Shown: one piece after another, positions 52,782-62,335 of the stretch
Numbering within the stretch: position 1 is the first letter of the stretch
Layout: each line of letters starts with the position of its first letter
Assembly: GCF_000686605.1 (NCBI RefSeq)
Contig: NZ_JMLC01000001.1
Coordinates: forward strand, 124,001 to 188,000
Direction: 5' to 3'
Length of the DNA stretch: 64,000 nt
DNA from: Streptococcus sobrinus DSM 20742 = ATCC 33478
GTDB lineage: Bacteria; Bacillota; Bacilli; Lactobacillales; Streptococcaceae
Notes under the pieces: generated by a model
Database searches by the model: none
What the model was told of the DNA's origin: nothing
Seen by the model: the letters and a program-made list of their open reading frames with translations, nothing else
Made by a program: the position numbers and the translations under genes

Positions 52782-54134
52782 ATGGGAAAATATTTTGGAA
52801 CGGACGGGGTCCGTGGAGAAGCAAATATTGAATTGACACCGGAATTGGCCTTTAAATTGGGCCGTTTTGGTGGTTATGTGCTCAGTCAACACGAAACCGA
52901 ACGTCCTCGTGTTTTCGTAGCCCGAGATACCCGTATCTCAGGAGAAATGCTAGAATCTGCTTTGATTGCTGGTTTGCTGTCAGTTGGAATTGAAGTTTAT
53001 AAACTGGGTGTCCTTGCCACACCGGGTGTTTCTTACTTGGTTCGGACGGAAAAAGCTAGTGCTGGCGTTATGATTTCAGCCAGCCACAATCCTGCCCAGG
53101 ACAATGGCATCAAGTTCTTTGGCGGTGATGGTTTTAAGTTGGATGATAATCGTGAAGCTGAAATTGAGGTACTCTTGGATGATTCAGAGGATAAACTTCC
53201 TCGGCCATCTGCTCAAGGTCTGGGAAACCTGGTTGACTATCCTGAAGGCCTGCGCAAGTATGAAAAGTTCTTAGTTGACTCTGGCAATGATTTAGAAGGC
53301 ATGAAAATTGTCCTTGATACGGCCAATGGGGCTGCATCGGTTTCTGCGCGTGATGTCTTCCTAGATTTGAATGCTGATATTACGGTAATCGGAGAAAATC
53401 CAGACGGCCTCAATATCAATGATGGTGTTGGCTCAACTCACCCCGAACAACTACAAGAAGCCGTTAAAAAAGTGGGTGCTGAAATTGGTCTAGCTTTTGA
53501 TGGCGATAGCGACCGCTTGATTGCTGTGGATGAAAATGGACAGATCGTCGATGGTGACCGGATTATGTTTATCATCGGGAAGTACTTGTCTGAACAAGGA
53601 AAACTGGCTCAGAATACCATTGTAACCACCGTTATGTCCAACCTTGGCTTCCACAAGGCCCTCGATGCACAAGGCATTAACAAGGTTGTCACAGCCGTCG
53701 GTGATCGCTATGTGGTAGAAGAAATGCGTAAGAATGGCTACAATCTGGGTGGTGAGCAATCTGGTCATGTCATCATCATGGACTACAATACAACTGGTGA
53801 TGGTCAGTTGACGGCTATTCAGTTGACCAAGGTCCTCAAGGAAACTGGCAAGACTTTGTCGGAGCTGGCTAGTGAAGTCACTATCTATCCACAGAAATTA
53901 GTCAATATCCGAGTGGAAAACAGCATGAAGGATAAGGCCATGGAAGTTCCGGTTATCGCTCAAGTCATTCAGAAGATGGAAGCAGAAATGGCAGGGAATG
54001 GCCGTATCTTGGTTCGCCCTAGTGGAACAGAGCCGCTGCTGCGGGTCATGGCGGAGGCTCCGACAACCGAAGAAGTTGACTACTATGTTGATACTATTGC
54101 CAAGGTTGTCCAAGATGAAATTGGCCTAGATTAA
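52782..54134 (+). CDS. glmM: Phosphoglucosamine mutase
   Basis: A 450-residue enzyme converting glucosamine-6-P to glucosamine-1-P for UDP-GlcNAc. [12 protein letters not shown] starts the chain, the phosphoserine loop is [18 protein letters not shown], the metal loop [10 protein letters not shown], sugar loop GGEQSGHVI and phosphate loop [11 protein letters not shown]. Known also to inhibit CdaA by contact. Last gene of the module, followed by a strong hairpin. Confidence 0.96.
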   Translation: MGKYFGTDGVRGEANIELTPELAFKLGRFGGYVLSQHETERPRVFVARDTRISGEMLESALIAGLLSVGIEVYKLGVLATPGVSYLVRTEKASAGVMISASHNPAQDNGIKFFGGDGFKLDDNREAEIEVLLDDSEDKLPRPSAQGLGNLVDYPEGLRKYEKFLVDSGNDLEGMKIVLDTANGAASVSARDVFLDLNADITVIGENPDGLNINDGVGSTHPEQLQEAVKKVGAEIGLAFDGDSDRLIAVDENGQIVDGDRIMFIIGKYLSEQGKLAQNTIVTTVMSNLGFHKALDAQGINKVVTAVGDRYVVEEMRKNGYNLGGEQSGHVIIMDYNTTGDGQLTAIQLTKVLKETGKTLSELASEVTIYPQKLVNIRVENSMKDKAMEVPVIAQVIQKMEAEMAGNGRILVRPSGTEPLLRVMAEAPTTEEVDYYVDTIAKVVQDEIGLD

Positions 54135-54151
54135 ACCTGATTAGAATGGAT

Positions 54152-54184
54152 AAGAGGCTTGACCCTGTAGGGTCAAGCCTCTTA
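54152..54184 (+). terminator. Terminator of the cdaA-cdaR-glmM operon
   Basis: Perfect AAGAGGCTTGACCC / GGGTCAAGCCTCTT, 4-base loop, poor T-run. Confidence 0.75.
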
Positions 54185-54193
54185 TGATATAAT
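54185..54193 (+). promoter_or_regulatory. Extended -10 in front of the rsuA-like pseudogene
   Basis: TGATATAAT directly after the hairpin. Confidence 0.5.
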
Positions 54194-54226
54194 GGGGGAA
54201 ATTTTAAGAGATGGAGTTGTCAGGCC

Positions 54227-54957
54227 ATACGTTTGGATAAATTTTTAGTGGACTGCGGTATTGGGAGTCGCAGTCAGGTCAAGACGTTTTTGAAGAAGAA
54301 ACAGGTTCAAGTTAATGGGAAACTGGAAACTTCGCCCAAGCGACAAATTGATGAGGTCAAGGATGAGATCGCTTATGCTGGCCAGTTTCTTCAACACGAG
54401 ACCTTTGTTTATTATTTGCTCTATAAACCTAAAGGTGTCGTTTCAGCGACTGAGGATGACCAGCATCGTACGGTTCTTGATTTGCTGGACGAGACTGCTC
54501 GACACAAGCAGGTCTTTCCCCTTGGTCGTCTGGACATTGATACGACAGGTCTCTTGCTCTTGACCAATAACGGTCCCCTGGCCCACGCGCTATGCTGTCA
54601 CCTAAAAAGCATGTTTCCAAGGTTTATCAGGCTAAGGTGGCAGGTCTGATGACGACTGAGGACGTGACAGCCTTTGCCCAGGGGATTGAGCTAAAGGATT
54701 TTGTCTGCCAGCCAACGACCTTGCGGATTTTGGAAAGCGACCAAACTGAGCAAACTTGCCAGGTAGAAATTGAGATTGCCGAAGGTAAGTTTCATCAGGT
54801 TAAACGGATGGTGGCCAGCCGTGGGAAAAAGGTTCTAGAACTCAAGCGACTGAGCATGGGACCTTTGACCCTTCCAGATGATTTAGAGGAGGGGCAGTAT
54901 CGTCGTTTGACTGAACGAGAGTTGGCTGATTTATCAGGGTTTCAAGTTGATTTGTAG
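54227..54957 (+). pseudogene. RsuA/RluB-family 16S rRNA pseudouridine synthase, start lost and frameshifted
   Basis: Two reading frames together make one RsuA-type protein of about 240 residues. The first half has the S4 RNA-binding domain (DKFLVDCGIGSRSQVKTFLK) and the catalytic block PLGRLDIDTTGLLLLTN. The second half starts MLSPKKHVSKVYQAKVAGL and continues with EGKFHQVKRMV. The break is near 54587-54592: CAC GCGCT ATG reads in frame if one GC of GCGC is removed. The expected start codon position (54227, spaced from GGAG) is ATA, with a TTG two codons on. Two lesions suggest true decay rather than a single read error, though the first domain could still be made. Confidence 0.8.
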
Positions 54958-55008
54958 GGCCAATCATGGTAAGATAGGTTAAAATAATGTAGTAAAGAGG
55001 TAGATATA

Positions 55009-55134
55009 ATGGCTTTTGGAGAAAATGGTCCACGTAAGAAAACATTTTTTGAACACTTGACGATGTGGGTTGTTATGTTAATGGTTATCATTACTGTAGG
55101 AGCAATCGTTCTCGGTGCACTTGCTGCCTTCTAA
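55009..55134 (+). CDS. DUF4044-type micro-protein
   Basis: A 41-residue protein: MAFGENGPRKKTFFEH, then one membrane helix (LTMWVVMLMVIITVGAIVLG) ending LAAF. This is the layout of the streptococcal DUF4044 small membrane proteins. AGAGGTAGAT precedes the ATG, and a strong terminator follows the stop by 10 bases. Function unknown. Confidence 0.75.
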   Translation: MAFGENGPRKKTFFEHLTMWVVMLMVIITVGAIVLGALAAF

Positions 55135-55143
55135 TGAGGTTTG

Positions 55144-55167
55144 AAACGCTCCTAAGAGCGTTTTTTT
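55144..55167 (+). terminator. Terminator after the micro-protein gene
   Basis: AAACGCTC / GAGCGTTT, T7 tail. Confidence 0.9.
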
Positions 55168-55191
55168 AGAGGAAAAAGGAAGAAAACAAGT

Positions 55192-56505
55192 ATGAGTATG
55201 TTTTTAGATACCGCCAAGATTAACGTTAAGGCAGGTCGTGGCGGCGATGGCATGGTGGCCTTTCGTCGTGAAAAATACGTCCCTAACGGTGGCCCTTGGG
55301 GCGGTGACGGCGGTAAGGGTGGCTCGGTCATCTTTAAGGTCGATGAAGGACTTCGCACCCTCATGGATTTCCGCTATAATCGTAAATTTAAGGCCAAAAA
55401 TGGCGAAAAGGGGATGACCAAGGGCATGCACGGGCGTGGTGCCGAGGATCTCATTGTCGCTATCCCACCTGGGACAACGGTTAGAGATGCCCAAACGGGG
55501 AAGGTTTTGACTGACTTAGTTGAGAATGGGCAAGAATTTGTTGCTGCCAAGGGTGGCCGTGGTGGTCGGGGGAATATTCGTTTCGCTACCCCTCGCAACC
55601 CTGCTCCGGAAATTTCCGAAAATGGTGAACCTGGTGAAGAGCGAGACCTGCAACTGGAACTGAAAATTTTGGCCGATGTTGGCTTGGTCGGTTTTCCTTC
55701 TGTCGGGAAATCAACCCTGCTTAGCGTGGTTTCAGCAGCCAAACCCAAAATCGGAGCCTACCATTTTACCACCATTGTCCCTAATATCGGCATGGTTCGG
55801 ACCAAGTCTGGTGAAAGCTTTGCCATGGCTGACCTGCCCGGTCTGATTGAAGGAGCTAGTCAGGGTATTGGTCTGGGAACCCAGTTCTTGCGACATATTG
55901 AGCGGACTCGGGTTATCCTCCATGTCATCGATATGTCAGCAGCCGAAGGACGTGACCCTTATGAGGATTACCAGTCCATCAACAAGGAGTTGGAAACCTA
56001 CAATCTTCGCCTGATGGAGCGGCCTCAGATTATTGTGGCCAACAAGATGGATATGTCGGAAGCCGAAGAGAATTTGCAAGAATTCAAGAAAAAATTGGTA
56101 GCGGACTACGATGAATTTGAGGATCTGCCAATGATTTTTCCTATTTCCAGCCTGGCCCATCAAGGTTTGGAAAACTTATTGGAAGCGACAGCGGAACTCT
56201 TGGATAAGACGGACGAATTCTTGCTCTACAGCGAAGATGAGTTGGCCCAAGAAGAAGTCTACTATGGCTTTGATGAAGAGCAAAAACCATTTGAAATCAG
56301 CCGGGATGATGATGCCACTTGGGTACTATCCGGTGAGAAGTTGGAAAAACTCTTTGTCATGACCAACCTAGAACGAGACGAAGCCATCATGAAATTTGCC
56401 CGCCAATTGCGGGGAATGGGAGTTGACGAAGCCCTGCGAGAACGTGGTGCCAAGGATGGTGACCTGGTTCGTATCGGCAAGTTTGAGTTTGAGTTCGTTG
56501 ATTAG
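55192..56505 (+). CDS. obgE: GTPase Obg (ObgE/CgtA)
   Basis: A 437-residue ribosome-associated GTPase. The N-terminal glycine-rich Obg fold runs to about 158 ([30 protein letters not shown]). The G domain has [11 protein letters not shown] (G1), DLPGLIEGA (G3) and NKMD (G4). The OCT domain fills residues ~355-437. It acts in 50S assembly and stringent response. Ribosome site AGGAAAAAGGAAG. Essential in most bacteria. Confidence 0.96.
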   Translation: MSMFLDTAKINVKAGRGGDGMVAFRREKYVPNGGPWGGDGGKGGSVIFKVDEGLRTLMDFRYNRKFKAKNGEKGMTKGMHGRGAEDLIVAIPPGTTVRDAQTGKVLTDLVENGQEFVAAKGGRGGRGNIRFATPRNPAPEISENGEPGEERDLQLELKILADVGLVGFPSVGKSTLLSVVSAAKPKIGAYHFTTIVPNIGMVRTKSGESFAMADLPGLIEGASQGIGLGTQFLRHIERTRVILHVIDMSAAEGRDPYEDYQSINKELETYNLRLMERPQIIVANKMDMSEAEENLQEFKKKLVADYDEFEDLPMIFPISSLAHQGLENLLEATAELLDKTDEFLLYSEDELAQEEVYYGFDEEQKPFEISRDDDATWVLSGEKLEKLFVMTNLERDEAIMKFARQLRGMGVDEALRERGAKDGDLVRIGKFEFEFVD

Positions 56506-56508
56506 TAA

Positions 56509-56940
56509 GAATTGTCAGCGACTAAAGTCGCAGCAATTCTACGTCAACCGCTATGGCGGATTGACTAACTATTAAACTAGCTTTAAAATCAAACTAAAAT
56601 CGACTTTGATTTTCAAGCGTCGTTGACTAATATTGAAAACTTATCTAAACGCTGAAGCGATTGATAAGTTACGTCTGTCGCTATGGCGAACAGCCTATCA
56701 ACCTTACTAACTCCGAAAAAATAGTAGTGTCGACTATTTTTTCTTCCTGTCGTAATCTCGTGAGCCCTACTTTGTTAAAACACTTGATAGGCTACAGCAG
56801 TTGCCCAATAGCAACTGCTTAACTCCCTTACTAACTGCACACATCCAACAGTATCGGTCGGATGTGTGCAGTGTCGTACTAAAATTGTCAGCGACTAAAG
56901 TCGCAGCAATTCTAGGTCAATCGATATGGCGGATTGATAG
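56509..56940. repeat. Hairpin array downstream of obgE
   Basis: At least eight inverted repeats in about 430 bases. Stems include GAATTG..GCGAC/GTCGC..CAATTC (56509-56539), GTCAACCGC/GCGG.TTGAC, AAAATCAAA/TTTGATTTT, AACTTATC/GATAAGTT and CTGTCGC/GCG.ACAG. Others are AAAAAATAGT/ACTATTTTTT, AGCAGTTGC/GCAACTGCT and CTGCACACATCC/GGATGTGTGCAG. GCCTATCAA (56693) pairs with TTGATAGGC (56784) around one of them. The first two hairpins recur almost unchanged at 56884-56937. No ORF. 56941-57036 holds a small CGC/GCG stem only. Confidence 0.65.
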
Positions 56941-57036
56941 ACTACAGATAGTGAGTGGGCCATAGCTCGCGCTAAAGCGAACGGTTTATCAACTACATAC
57001 AAATATAGAAATTTTAAGCCTGAAAGAGGTGATTTT

Positions 57037-57225
57037 ATGGGAGACAAGCCCATATCCTTCCGTGATAAGGATGGCAACTTTGTGTCGGCTGCCGATGTTT
57101 GGAATGCGGACAAGTTGGAGGAGCTTTTTAATAAGCTCAATCCCAATCGTAAGTTGCGTTTAGAGCGGGAAAAGGAGGAAGCAGCACAGGCTGCCAAGCA
57201 AAAAGAAGAAGGTCAGTCCAAATAA
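57037..57225 (+). CDS. Small conserved streptococcal protein downstream of obgE
   Basis: A 62-residue hydrophilic protein (GDKPISFRDKDGNFVSAADV, then ADKLEELFNKLNPNRKLRLE and a Lys/Glu/Ala-rich helical tail). AGAGGTG is 8 bases before the ATG. I recall similar proteins after obgE in streptococci but know no function. A terminator overlaps its stop codon. Confidence 0.7.
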   Translation: MGDKPISFRDKDGNFVSAADVWNADKLEELFNKLNPNRKLRLEREKEEAAQAAKQKEEGQSK

Positions 57226-57243
57226 GGGCTGGCCTCTTTTTAT
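57206..57243 (+). terminator. Terminator overlapping the end of the small gene
   Basis: AAGAAGGTCAGTCC / GGGCTGGCCTCTTTT with mismatches, T5 tail. Confidence 0.65.
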
Positions 57244-57244
57244 A

Positions 57245-57298
57245 TCCTTTGAAAATCAAAATTCTCCGTTGTTAACTCACTTTGCCTTACTTGCTGAG
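57245..57298 (+). repeat. Interspersed repeat, copy 2 (pair with 29070-29126)
   Basis: Shares GAAAATCAAAA, CCGT.GTTAACTCACTTTGCC and TACTT with copy 1. Lies in the convergent gap before the minus-strand ABC-F gene. Confidence 0.65.
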
Positions 57299-57355
57299 GC
57301 TGGGACAAAAACTCCTAACCTCGTTACTTTTCCTACTTTTGATTTCCATTAAGCA

Positions 57356-58861
57356 TTAGTCTAGTCTGATGAGTTCTTCTTCGGTTAATTGATAGCTAAT
57401 TTGAGTGACTTGCTCGATGAAAGTTCGATCATGTGAAATGGTAAAAATCGCACCAGGGTAATCTTGTAGTAATCGTCTAATTTCTGGTTGAGAGCTCGGA
57501 GAGAAGTGGCGAGTTGGTTCATCCAGAAGCAAAATATTATTGCGGTCAAAAACCATCTTGGCTAGAAAGAGTTTGGCTTTTTGGCCTCCAGATAGATGAC
57601 TAATAGGGTGGAGGATTTCATTCCGTGTGAATTTGAGGCCGGCTAATAAGGTACGTGCCTCCTCTTCGCGACCGGACTGGCTGAGAAATTCGAGTGCTGT
57701 CAGATTTTGGTCAACGTTTTCTGAATATTCCTGTGGCATATAGCCGACAGAAACGCCTGGTTTGTCTTGCAAATCTTGGTAGATCTTTCTTATTAATGTC
57801 GTTTTTCCAATACCATTAGGACCGATAAGGGCAATTTTCTCCTGCCCTTTTAGAGTGAAGTCAATGATCTGTCCTGTTATCACTTTTTCAGCTTGGTAAT
57901 TTAGTAAGATTTTCTGAGCTGGTAGAGTCTGGATAGCAGCAAAGAAGAGTCTAATGTTGTCAGGGTTATCAGGTAATTCTGTAAATCCTTTTTCTTCTCT
58001 TTCAAAGCGTTTTTCCTGTGACAGGATATTCTTCATTTTCTTGGCTAGCAGGCGTCCTTGAACATCATTTTTAGTTGCAGCTAGATTGTGCCGTACAGAG
58101 GACTTAGTACGATTGAGTTTTTCCAGCCGGCTTTGCTGTTTTTCTCGTTCTTTCTTGGCAATGCGTTCTTGCTTGATGCGTGAATCTTGCCGTTGGTTAA
58201 TATAGGTTTTGTAGTCAAGGGCTTTACTTGTTGAGCGAGCCTGATTCCCTTTTTTGACTTGCTCTAGGTGGATAATGTGTGTGGCAGTCTTACTAAGTAG
58301 GGTTTCATCATGGGAAATGAAAATAATCGTTAAGGGACTTTCGGCAATGAATTTTTCTAACCAGTTCATTGTTTCCATATCCAAGTCGCTTGAAGGTTCA
58401 TCCAAGAGGAGCAAGTCGGGTTGCTGAGCTAAGAGTTTCAGAAGTTGAAGTTTGATTTTTTCGCCTCCTGAAAGTTGAGCGACAGTTTGCTCAACATCTG
58501 CAAAACGCTGGCTGTCAAAGTGGAGAGTGGTCGCTAATTGGTAGAGCAGATTAAAATCAAAAAGATTGTAGTCAATATCCTTATAAAGATAGTCTGAAAT
58601 GGACAGTTGGCTATCTTCTTTGGGGAGAATCTGAGGAAGATAGGCCATAGACTTGAAATGATTGACAATCTTACCGGTTACACTAGCATAGCTGACAATC
58701 ATTTCGGGATGATAAATGTATTGCAGTAGGGTTGATTTACCCGTACCTTCCTCACCTATGATGGCTACCTTATCACCAATGTTTATGGTGACATTTAATT
58801 TTTCAATTAGGGTGTGTAAATCCTTATCTTGGACGATTGTTAAATCTTGCATTTGTAGCAT
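57356..58861 (-). CDS. ABC-F ribosome-acting ATPase, resistance-type candidate
   Basis: A 501-residue soluble protein with two ATPase domains. First: GEEGTGKSTLL, LSGGEKIKL, LLLDEPSSDLD. Second: GPNGIGKTTLI, LSGGQKAKL, LLLDEPTRHFSP, where the usual NHLD is replaced by RHFSP. The interdomain linker (about 200-290) is long and strongly basic (QRQDSRIKQERIAKKEREKQ, KSSVRHNLAATKNDVQ), as in antibiotic-resistance ABC-F proteins. ATG1 fits the GGAGG site 5 bases upstream. The long leader with a terminator in front (below) resembles antibiotic-inducible members. Drug specificity cannot be predicted. Confidence 0.82.
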   Translation of the reverse strand: MLQMQDLTIVQDKDLHTLIEKLNVTINIGDKVAIIGEEGTGKSTLLQYIYHPEMIVSYASVTGKIVNHFKSMAYLPQILPKEDSQLSISDYLYKDIDYNLFDFNLLYQLATTLHFDSQRFADVEQTVAQLSGGEKIKLQLLKLLAQQPDLLLLDEPSSDLDMETMNWLEKFIAESPLTIIFISHDETLLSKTATHIIHLEQVKKGNQARSTSKALDYKTYINQRQDSRIKQERIAKKEREKQQSRLEKLNRTKSSVRHNLAATKNDVQGRLLAKKMKNILSQEKRFEREEKGFTELPDNPDNIRLFFAAIQTLPAQKILLNYQAEKVITGQIIDFTLKGQEKIALIGPNGIGKTTLIRKIYQDLQDKPGVSVGYMPQEYSENVDQNLTALEFLSQSGREEEARTLLAGLKFTRNEILHPISHLSGGQKAKLFLAKMVFDRNNILLLDEPTRHFSPSSQPEIRRLLQDYPGAIFTISHDRTFIEQVTQISYQLTEEELIRLD

Positions 58862-58878
58862 AAAAGCCTCCTTGCGAT

Positions 58879-58916
58879 TAAAAAAACAAGTCCTACCTTA
58901 TCCAGTAGAACTTGTT
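58879..58916 (-). terminator. Attenuator-type terminator just before the ABC-F ribosome site
   Basis: On the minus strand ACAAGTTCTAC / GGTAGGACTTGT (imperfect) with a T7 tail, ending 10 bases before GGAGG of the gene. A terminator here can only act as a regulated stop. Confidence 0.8.
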
Positions 58917-59160
58917 TGACCGCACAAAAAAGACTAGTATCTAGCTTATAATTTATGATAATGTGCATGCAATCAATTTTCTTCTAGATAAAGTCTCACA
59001 ACTTTGGCGATTTTCTTCAAAACGAGACAAGGTAACTGAATCCAGTCGGTCGAAGCCAACTCAATCAGTCTCGTCAAAAAGTCCAATCAAACAAGAAGAA
59101 AATTAATTTTTCAATGCACCCTACCTCCTGATTATTTGCTCTTATTGTACCATAAGATAG
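58917..59160 (-). promoter_or_regulatory. Leader of the ABC-F gene with alternative stems
   Basis: About 240 nt. On the minus strand a long hairpin joins GTCTCGT-type arms (59074-59068 with 59028-59022) and has an inner CTGAATCCAGT-type stem. The 3' arm could instead pair with GAGAC at 58997-58993. A -10-like TACAAT lies near 59150. Together these suggest ribosome-mediated attenuation. Confidence 0.55.
59074..59115 (-). CDS. Possible leader peptide of the ABC-F attenuator
   Basis: After AGGAGG (59129-59124) and an 8-base gap an open frame of 13 codons begins at ATT and ends TGA: (M)EKLIFFLFDWTF. The ATT start is unusual, so this is tentative; two other tiny frames (GTG CAT TGA and TTG AAA AAT TAA) overlap. 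The stop falls in the 5' arm of the leader hairpin. Confidence 0.35.
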   Translation of the reverse strand: MEKLIFFLFDWTF

Positions 59161-59186
59161 GGGAAAAGCAAGAAGCAGTTGAGACA

Positions 59187-59220
59187 CAAAAAAAAACACC
59201 ACGACAATGATCGTAGCGTT
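59187..59220 (-). terminator. Terminator of glnQ
   Basis: On the minus strand AACGCTACGA / TCGTGGTGTT with a long T-run. Confidence 0.8.
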
Positions 59221-59227
59221 TCTGCAT

Positions 59228-59968
59228 TTAAGCATTCAAGACCTTGTCCAGGAATTCCTTGAGACGAGGATGTTGAGGGTTATCGAAGATTTGTTCGGGT
59301 GTTCCGTCTTCGAGGAATTCACCGCCGTCAGTAAAGATAACGCGATTGGCGACCTTTCTGGCGAAGCCCATTTCGTGGGTGACAATCAGCATGGTCATGC
59401 CCTGTTCGGCTAGGTCTCGCATAACGTTGAGCACATCACCGACCATTTCAGGGTCCAGAGCTGATGTCGGCTCGTCAAAGAGCATGATGTCAGGATTCAT
59501 AGCCAGGCTGCGAGCGATAGCCACCCGCTGCTTTTGTCCCCCTGAAAGACTTTCAGGACTGACACCACGCTTGTCGGAGAGTCCGACCTTTTCCAGCAGA
59601 TCCATGCCAACTTTTTCAGCTTCCTCCTTGGAATATTTCCCCAGCTCAACAGGGGCAAAGGTAATATTGTCCAAGACCGACATGTGGGGGAAGAGGTTGA
59701 AGTGTTGGAAAACCATCCCAATATTTTCCCGCACCTTATCGACATCGGTTTTGGGGTCGGATAGCTCATAGCCATCAACGATGACTTTACCACTGGTGAT
59801 AGATTCCAGCAGGTTAAGCGTCCGCAGGAAGGTTGACTTTCCTGAACCAGAAGGTCCGATGATACAAACGACATCACCTTCATTAAATTGGGCATCAATG
59901 CCCTTCAAGACTTCATTGTCTCCATAGGATTTATGGAGGTCTTGCACATCAATTTTCAAGTCTGCCAT
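59228..59968 (-). CDS. glnQ: Amino-acid ABC transporter ATP-binding protein (GlnQ-like)
   Basis: A 246-residue polar-amino-acid ATPase. Walker [17 protein letters not shown]-loop [13 protein letters not shown], signature [13 protein letters not shown], Walker [17 protein letters not shown]-loop [11 protein letters not shown]. It shares its first base with the last base of the upstream permease gene, so the two form one operon. Probable substrate glutamine/glutamate. Confidence 0.93.
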   Translation of the reverse strand: MADLKIDVQDLHKSYGDNEVLKGIDAQFNEGDVVCIIGPSGSGKSTFLRTLNLLESITSGKVIVDGYELSDPKTDVDKVRENIGMVFQHFNLFPHMSVLDNITFAPVELGKYSKEEAEKVGMDLLEKVGLSDKRGVSPESLSGGQKQRVAIARSLAMNPDIMLFDEPTSALDPEMVGDVLNVMRDLAEQGMTMLIVTHEMGFARKVANRVIFTDGGEFLEDGTPEQIFDNPQHPRLKEFLDKVLNA

Positions 59969-62160
59969 TATTTAAGCTTCCTTTCTAATCGTTTTGCCAA
60001 GCGGGTCAAGAGGGTGATGATGACCAGATAGATGATGGCTAAGATAGCGTACATCCGGAAGGATTGGTAGTTACGGGCAATGATAATTTTACCAGTTTGG
60101 AAGAGCTCGACTAGACCGATTGCGGAAACAATGGTTGTATCTTTCAGCGAGATAACGAACTGGTTGATGAAGTTCGGCAACATGACACGAACAGCTTGGG
60201 GCAGGATAACCTTACGCATGGTCTTGCCGTAAGGAATACCCAGGCTTCGGCTGGCTTCCATTTGTCCCTTAGGTACAGCCTCAATACCACCACGAACAAT
60301 TTCAGCGATATAGGCAGCAGCGTTGAGGGAGAGAGCGATAGTGGCGGCAACAAAATCGTTGATTGGTGATTGGTGACCGGTGATGGATTCAATCAGGTTG
60401 GGAATACCCCAATAGATGAAGGCTGCGACAATCATCAAGGGAATACCCCGAACCACATCAACGAAGATTTTAGCGATTCCTTGGAGAATCTTATTTGGAG
60501 CAACAGCCATCATTCCAAAGATAATACCAATAACCATGGCAATGGCGAAGGAAAGGAGGGTCAGAGCAACGGTAATACCCAAACCTTGCAAGAGTTGCTT
60601 GTAGTTGTTTTGGATGAGACCAATGATAGTGGTTTCATCAGCTGACTTCTTCTTGCTTGTCTTATTATCAGCCAGGTATTTGTTGACAATCTTGTCATAC
60701 TTACCGGATTTAACCAGAGAGGCAAGTCCATTGTTAAACATTTGAATCAGCTCAGGATCTGATCCCTTCTTAACAGCAAAGCCGACATCACCGGACTTTT
60801 CTCCCTTAATCGGAGTCTTGAACTTCCGGCCTTGCTTGATAGCATATTTGAGGACGGCTTCATCGTCCATCATGGCATCAATCGAACCGTTTTGTAGGCT
60901 GTCGTAGAGAGTTGAGCCATCGTCGTAAGCTCGTACTGTATAGCCGTATTGGCTGGCATGTTGGGTTAACCAGTCGTAAGAAGCGGTTCCCTTCTTGGCA
61001 CCAACTGTCTTACCCTTAAGATCAGCGTACTTGCTGATTTTGGAATCAGACGGAACGGCAACAATAGTATTGGCTGAATAGTAGGCATCTGAGAAGTCAA
61101 AGGTGGCCTTGCGTTCGTCAGTAATAGTCATGCCGGCGATAACTCCGTCAGCCTGACTAGACTGAACAGCATTGAGGGCAGCATCGAAGCCAGGGTATTG
61201 CAATTTAATCTTGAAACCTTGTTGTTTTGCAATAGCCTTGATTAACTCAACATCAATACCAGTATAGCCGCCAGAACTGTTTTGGAACTCAAATGGGGCG
61301 AAGGATGAATCTAAAACAATGGTATAGCTATTTTTAACGGGAGTTGCTTTTTTGTTAGCATCCCCAGTCAGATGAAGGCTGGCAGAAGGTGTTGTTGAGT
61401 TTTCATTAACGGAATTCCCCAACCACTTCTTCATGATTTTATCGTAGGTACCGTCCTTCTTCATGGCTTTAAGAGCCTTGTTGAAATCTTTAATCAGGTA
61501 TTCTTGCTTACTGCCTTTTTTGACACCAAAGGCGAAGCTGCCAACCGATTCACCGTCCATACTCATATCGTAGTGTTTGCCTTGTTTGATAGCGTATTGA
61601 ACAACAGGTTTGTCATCCATAGCGGCATCGACTGCCCCTTGGTCTAGGCTGTTGTTCATCAGATCGCTGGTATCAAAAGTTTTGACAGTATAGCCATATT
61701 GATCGGCATGCTGGTCCAACCAGTCTTGGGCGGCTGTACCGTTTTTAACACCGACAGTTTTCCCCTTGAGTTGGTCATAACTAGAAATGCTTGTCGTTCC
61801 TGATTTGGTATAGACAACGATTGAGGTATCATAGTAGGAGTCTGAGAAACTGAAGACCTTTTTACGGGCGTCGGTAACAGTAGTTCCAGCCATCAGGCCA
61901 TCAGCCTGACCAGATTGGACAGCATTGACAGCGGCATCAAAACCTGGGTAGGTCTGCTTATAGTCCCAACCGGAGCGTTTGGCGACTTCTTTAATGATGT
62001 CGACATCAATCCCCTTATAGGTTTGGTCGCTGTCCTTAAATTCAAAGGGAGCATAGGCGGTGTCAGAAACGATAGAAATCTTTTCAGCAGCCTGGGCCTT
62101 CCCTGAGAAAAGAAGAGCTGACAAGACACTTAGCATAAGTGTCAGAAGTTTTTTCTTCAT
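59968..62160 (-). CDS. glnP: Amino-acid ABC transporter permease fused to two substrate-binding domains (GlnP-like)
   Basis: A 730-residue fusion. A signal/anchor ([22 protein letters not shown]) leads into two tandem SBP_bac_3 domains, about residues 25-255 and 275-500. They share blocks such as [30 protein letters not shown] and [12 protein letters not shown]. The permease domain (about 515-725) has the EAA-like loop [20 protein letters not shown]. Lactococcal GlnP has the same two-receptor plan and takes up Gln, Glu and Asn. With GlnQ it is a complete importer. Confidence 0.93.
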   Translation of the reverse strand: MKKKLLTLMLSVLSALLFSGKAQAAEKISIVSDTAYAPFEFKDSDQTYKGIDVDIIKEVAKRSGWDYKQTYPGFDAAVNAVQSGQADGLMAGTTVTDARKKVFSFSDSYYDTSIVVYTKSGTTSISSYDQLKGKTVGVKNGTAAQDWLDQHADQYGYTVKTFDTSDLMNNSLDQGAVDAAMDDKPVVQYAIKQGKHYDMSMDGESVGSFAFGVKKGSKQEYLIKDFNKALKAMKKDGTYDKIMKKWLGNSVNENSTTPSASLHLTGDANKKATPVKNSYTIVLDSSFAPFEFQNSSGGYTGIDVELIKAIAKQQGFKIKLQYPGFDAALNAVQSSQADGVIAGMTITDERKATFDFSDAYYSANTIVAVPSDSKISKYADLKGKTVGAKKGTASYDWLTQHASQYGYTVRAYDDGSTLYDSLQNGSIDAMMDDEAVLKYAIKQGRKFKTPIKGEKSGDVGFAVKKGSDPELIQMFNNGLASLVKSGKYDKIVNKYLADNKTSKKKSADETTIIGLIQNNYKQLLQGLGITVALTLLSFAIAMVIGIIFGMMAVAPNKILQGIAKIFVDVVRGIPLMIVAAFIYWGIPNLIESITGHQSPINDFVAATIALSLNAAAYIAEIVRGGIEAVPKGQMEASRSLGIPYGKTMRKVILPQAVRVMLPNFINQFVISLKDTTIVSAIGLVELFQTGKIIIARNYQSFRMYAILAIIYLVIITLLTRLAKRLERKLK

Positions 62161-62186
62161 GGTTGTCTCCTTATTGTAAATTTCCT

Positions 62187-62252
62187 CCTTATTTTATCAG
62201 AAAATAAGGCCTTAAGCAAATTTTTATCGATTTTATGTCAGAAAACCTGACA
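62187..62252 (-). promoter_or_regulatory. Two palindromes in the glnPQ leader
   Basis: CCTTATTTT / AAAATAAGG around ATCAG (about 62191-62213) and TGTCAG / CTGACA around AAAAC (62236-62252). The first contains TTTTCTGA, the core of CodY boxes, and sits just upstream of the ribosome site. CodY or translational control is plausible, not shown. Confidence 0.4.
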
Positions 62253-62335
62253 TGTGATGATTTGTAAAATTAGACCAGCTATGTTATATTTGGACTATTA
62301 ATATAATACAAGCTTTCATGATGAGGAGAAATTGT

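Noticed and set aside
56509..56940. CRISPR array downstream of obgE
   Set aside because: Only one unit is repeated, twice, and the remaining stems are unrelated; no cas genes in the window.
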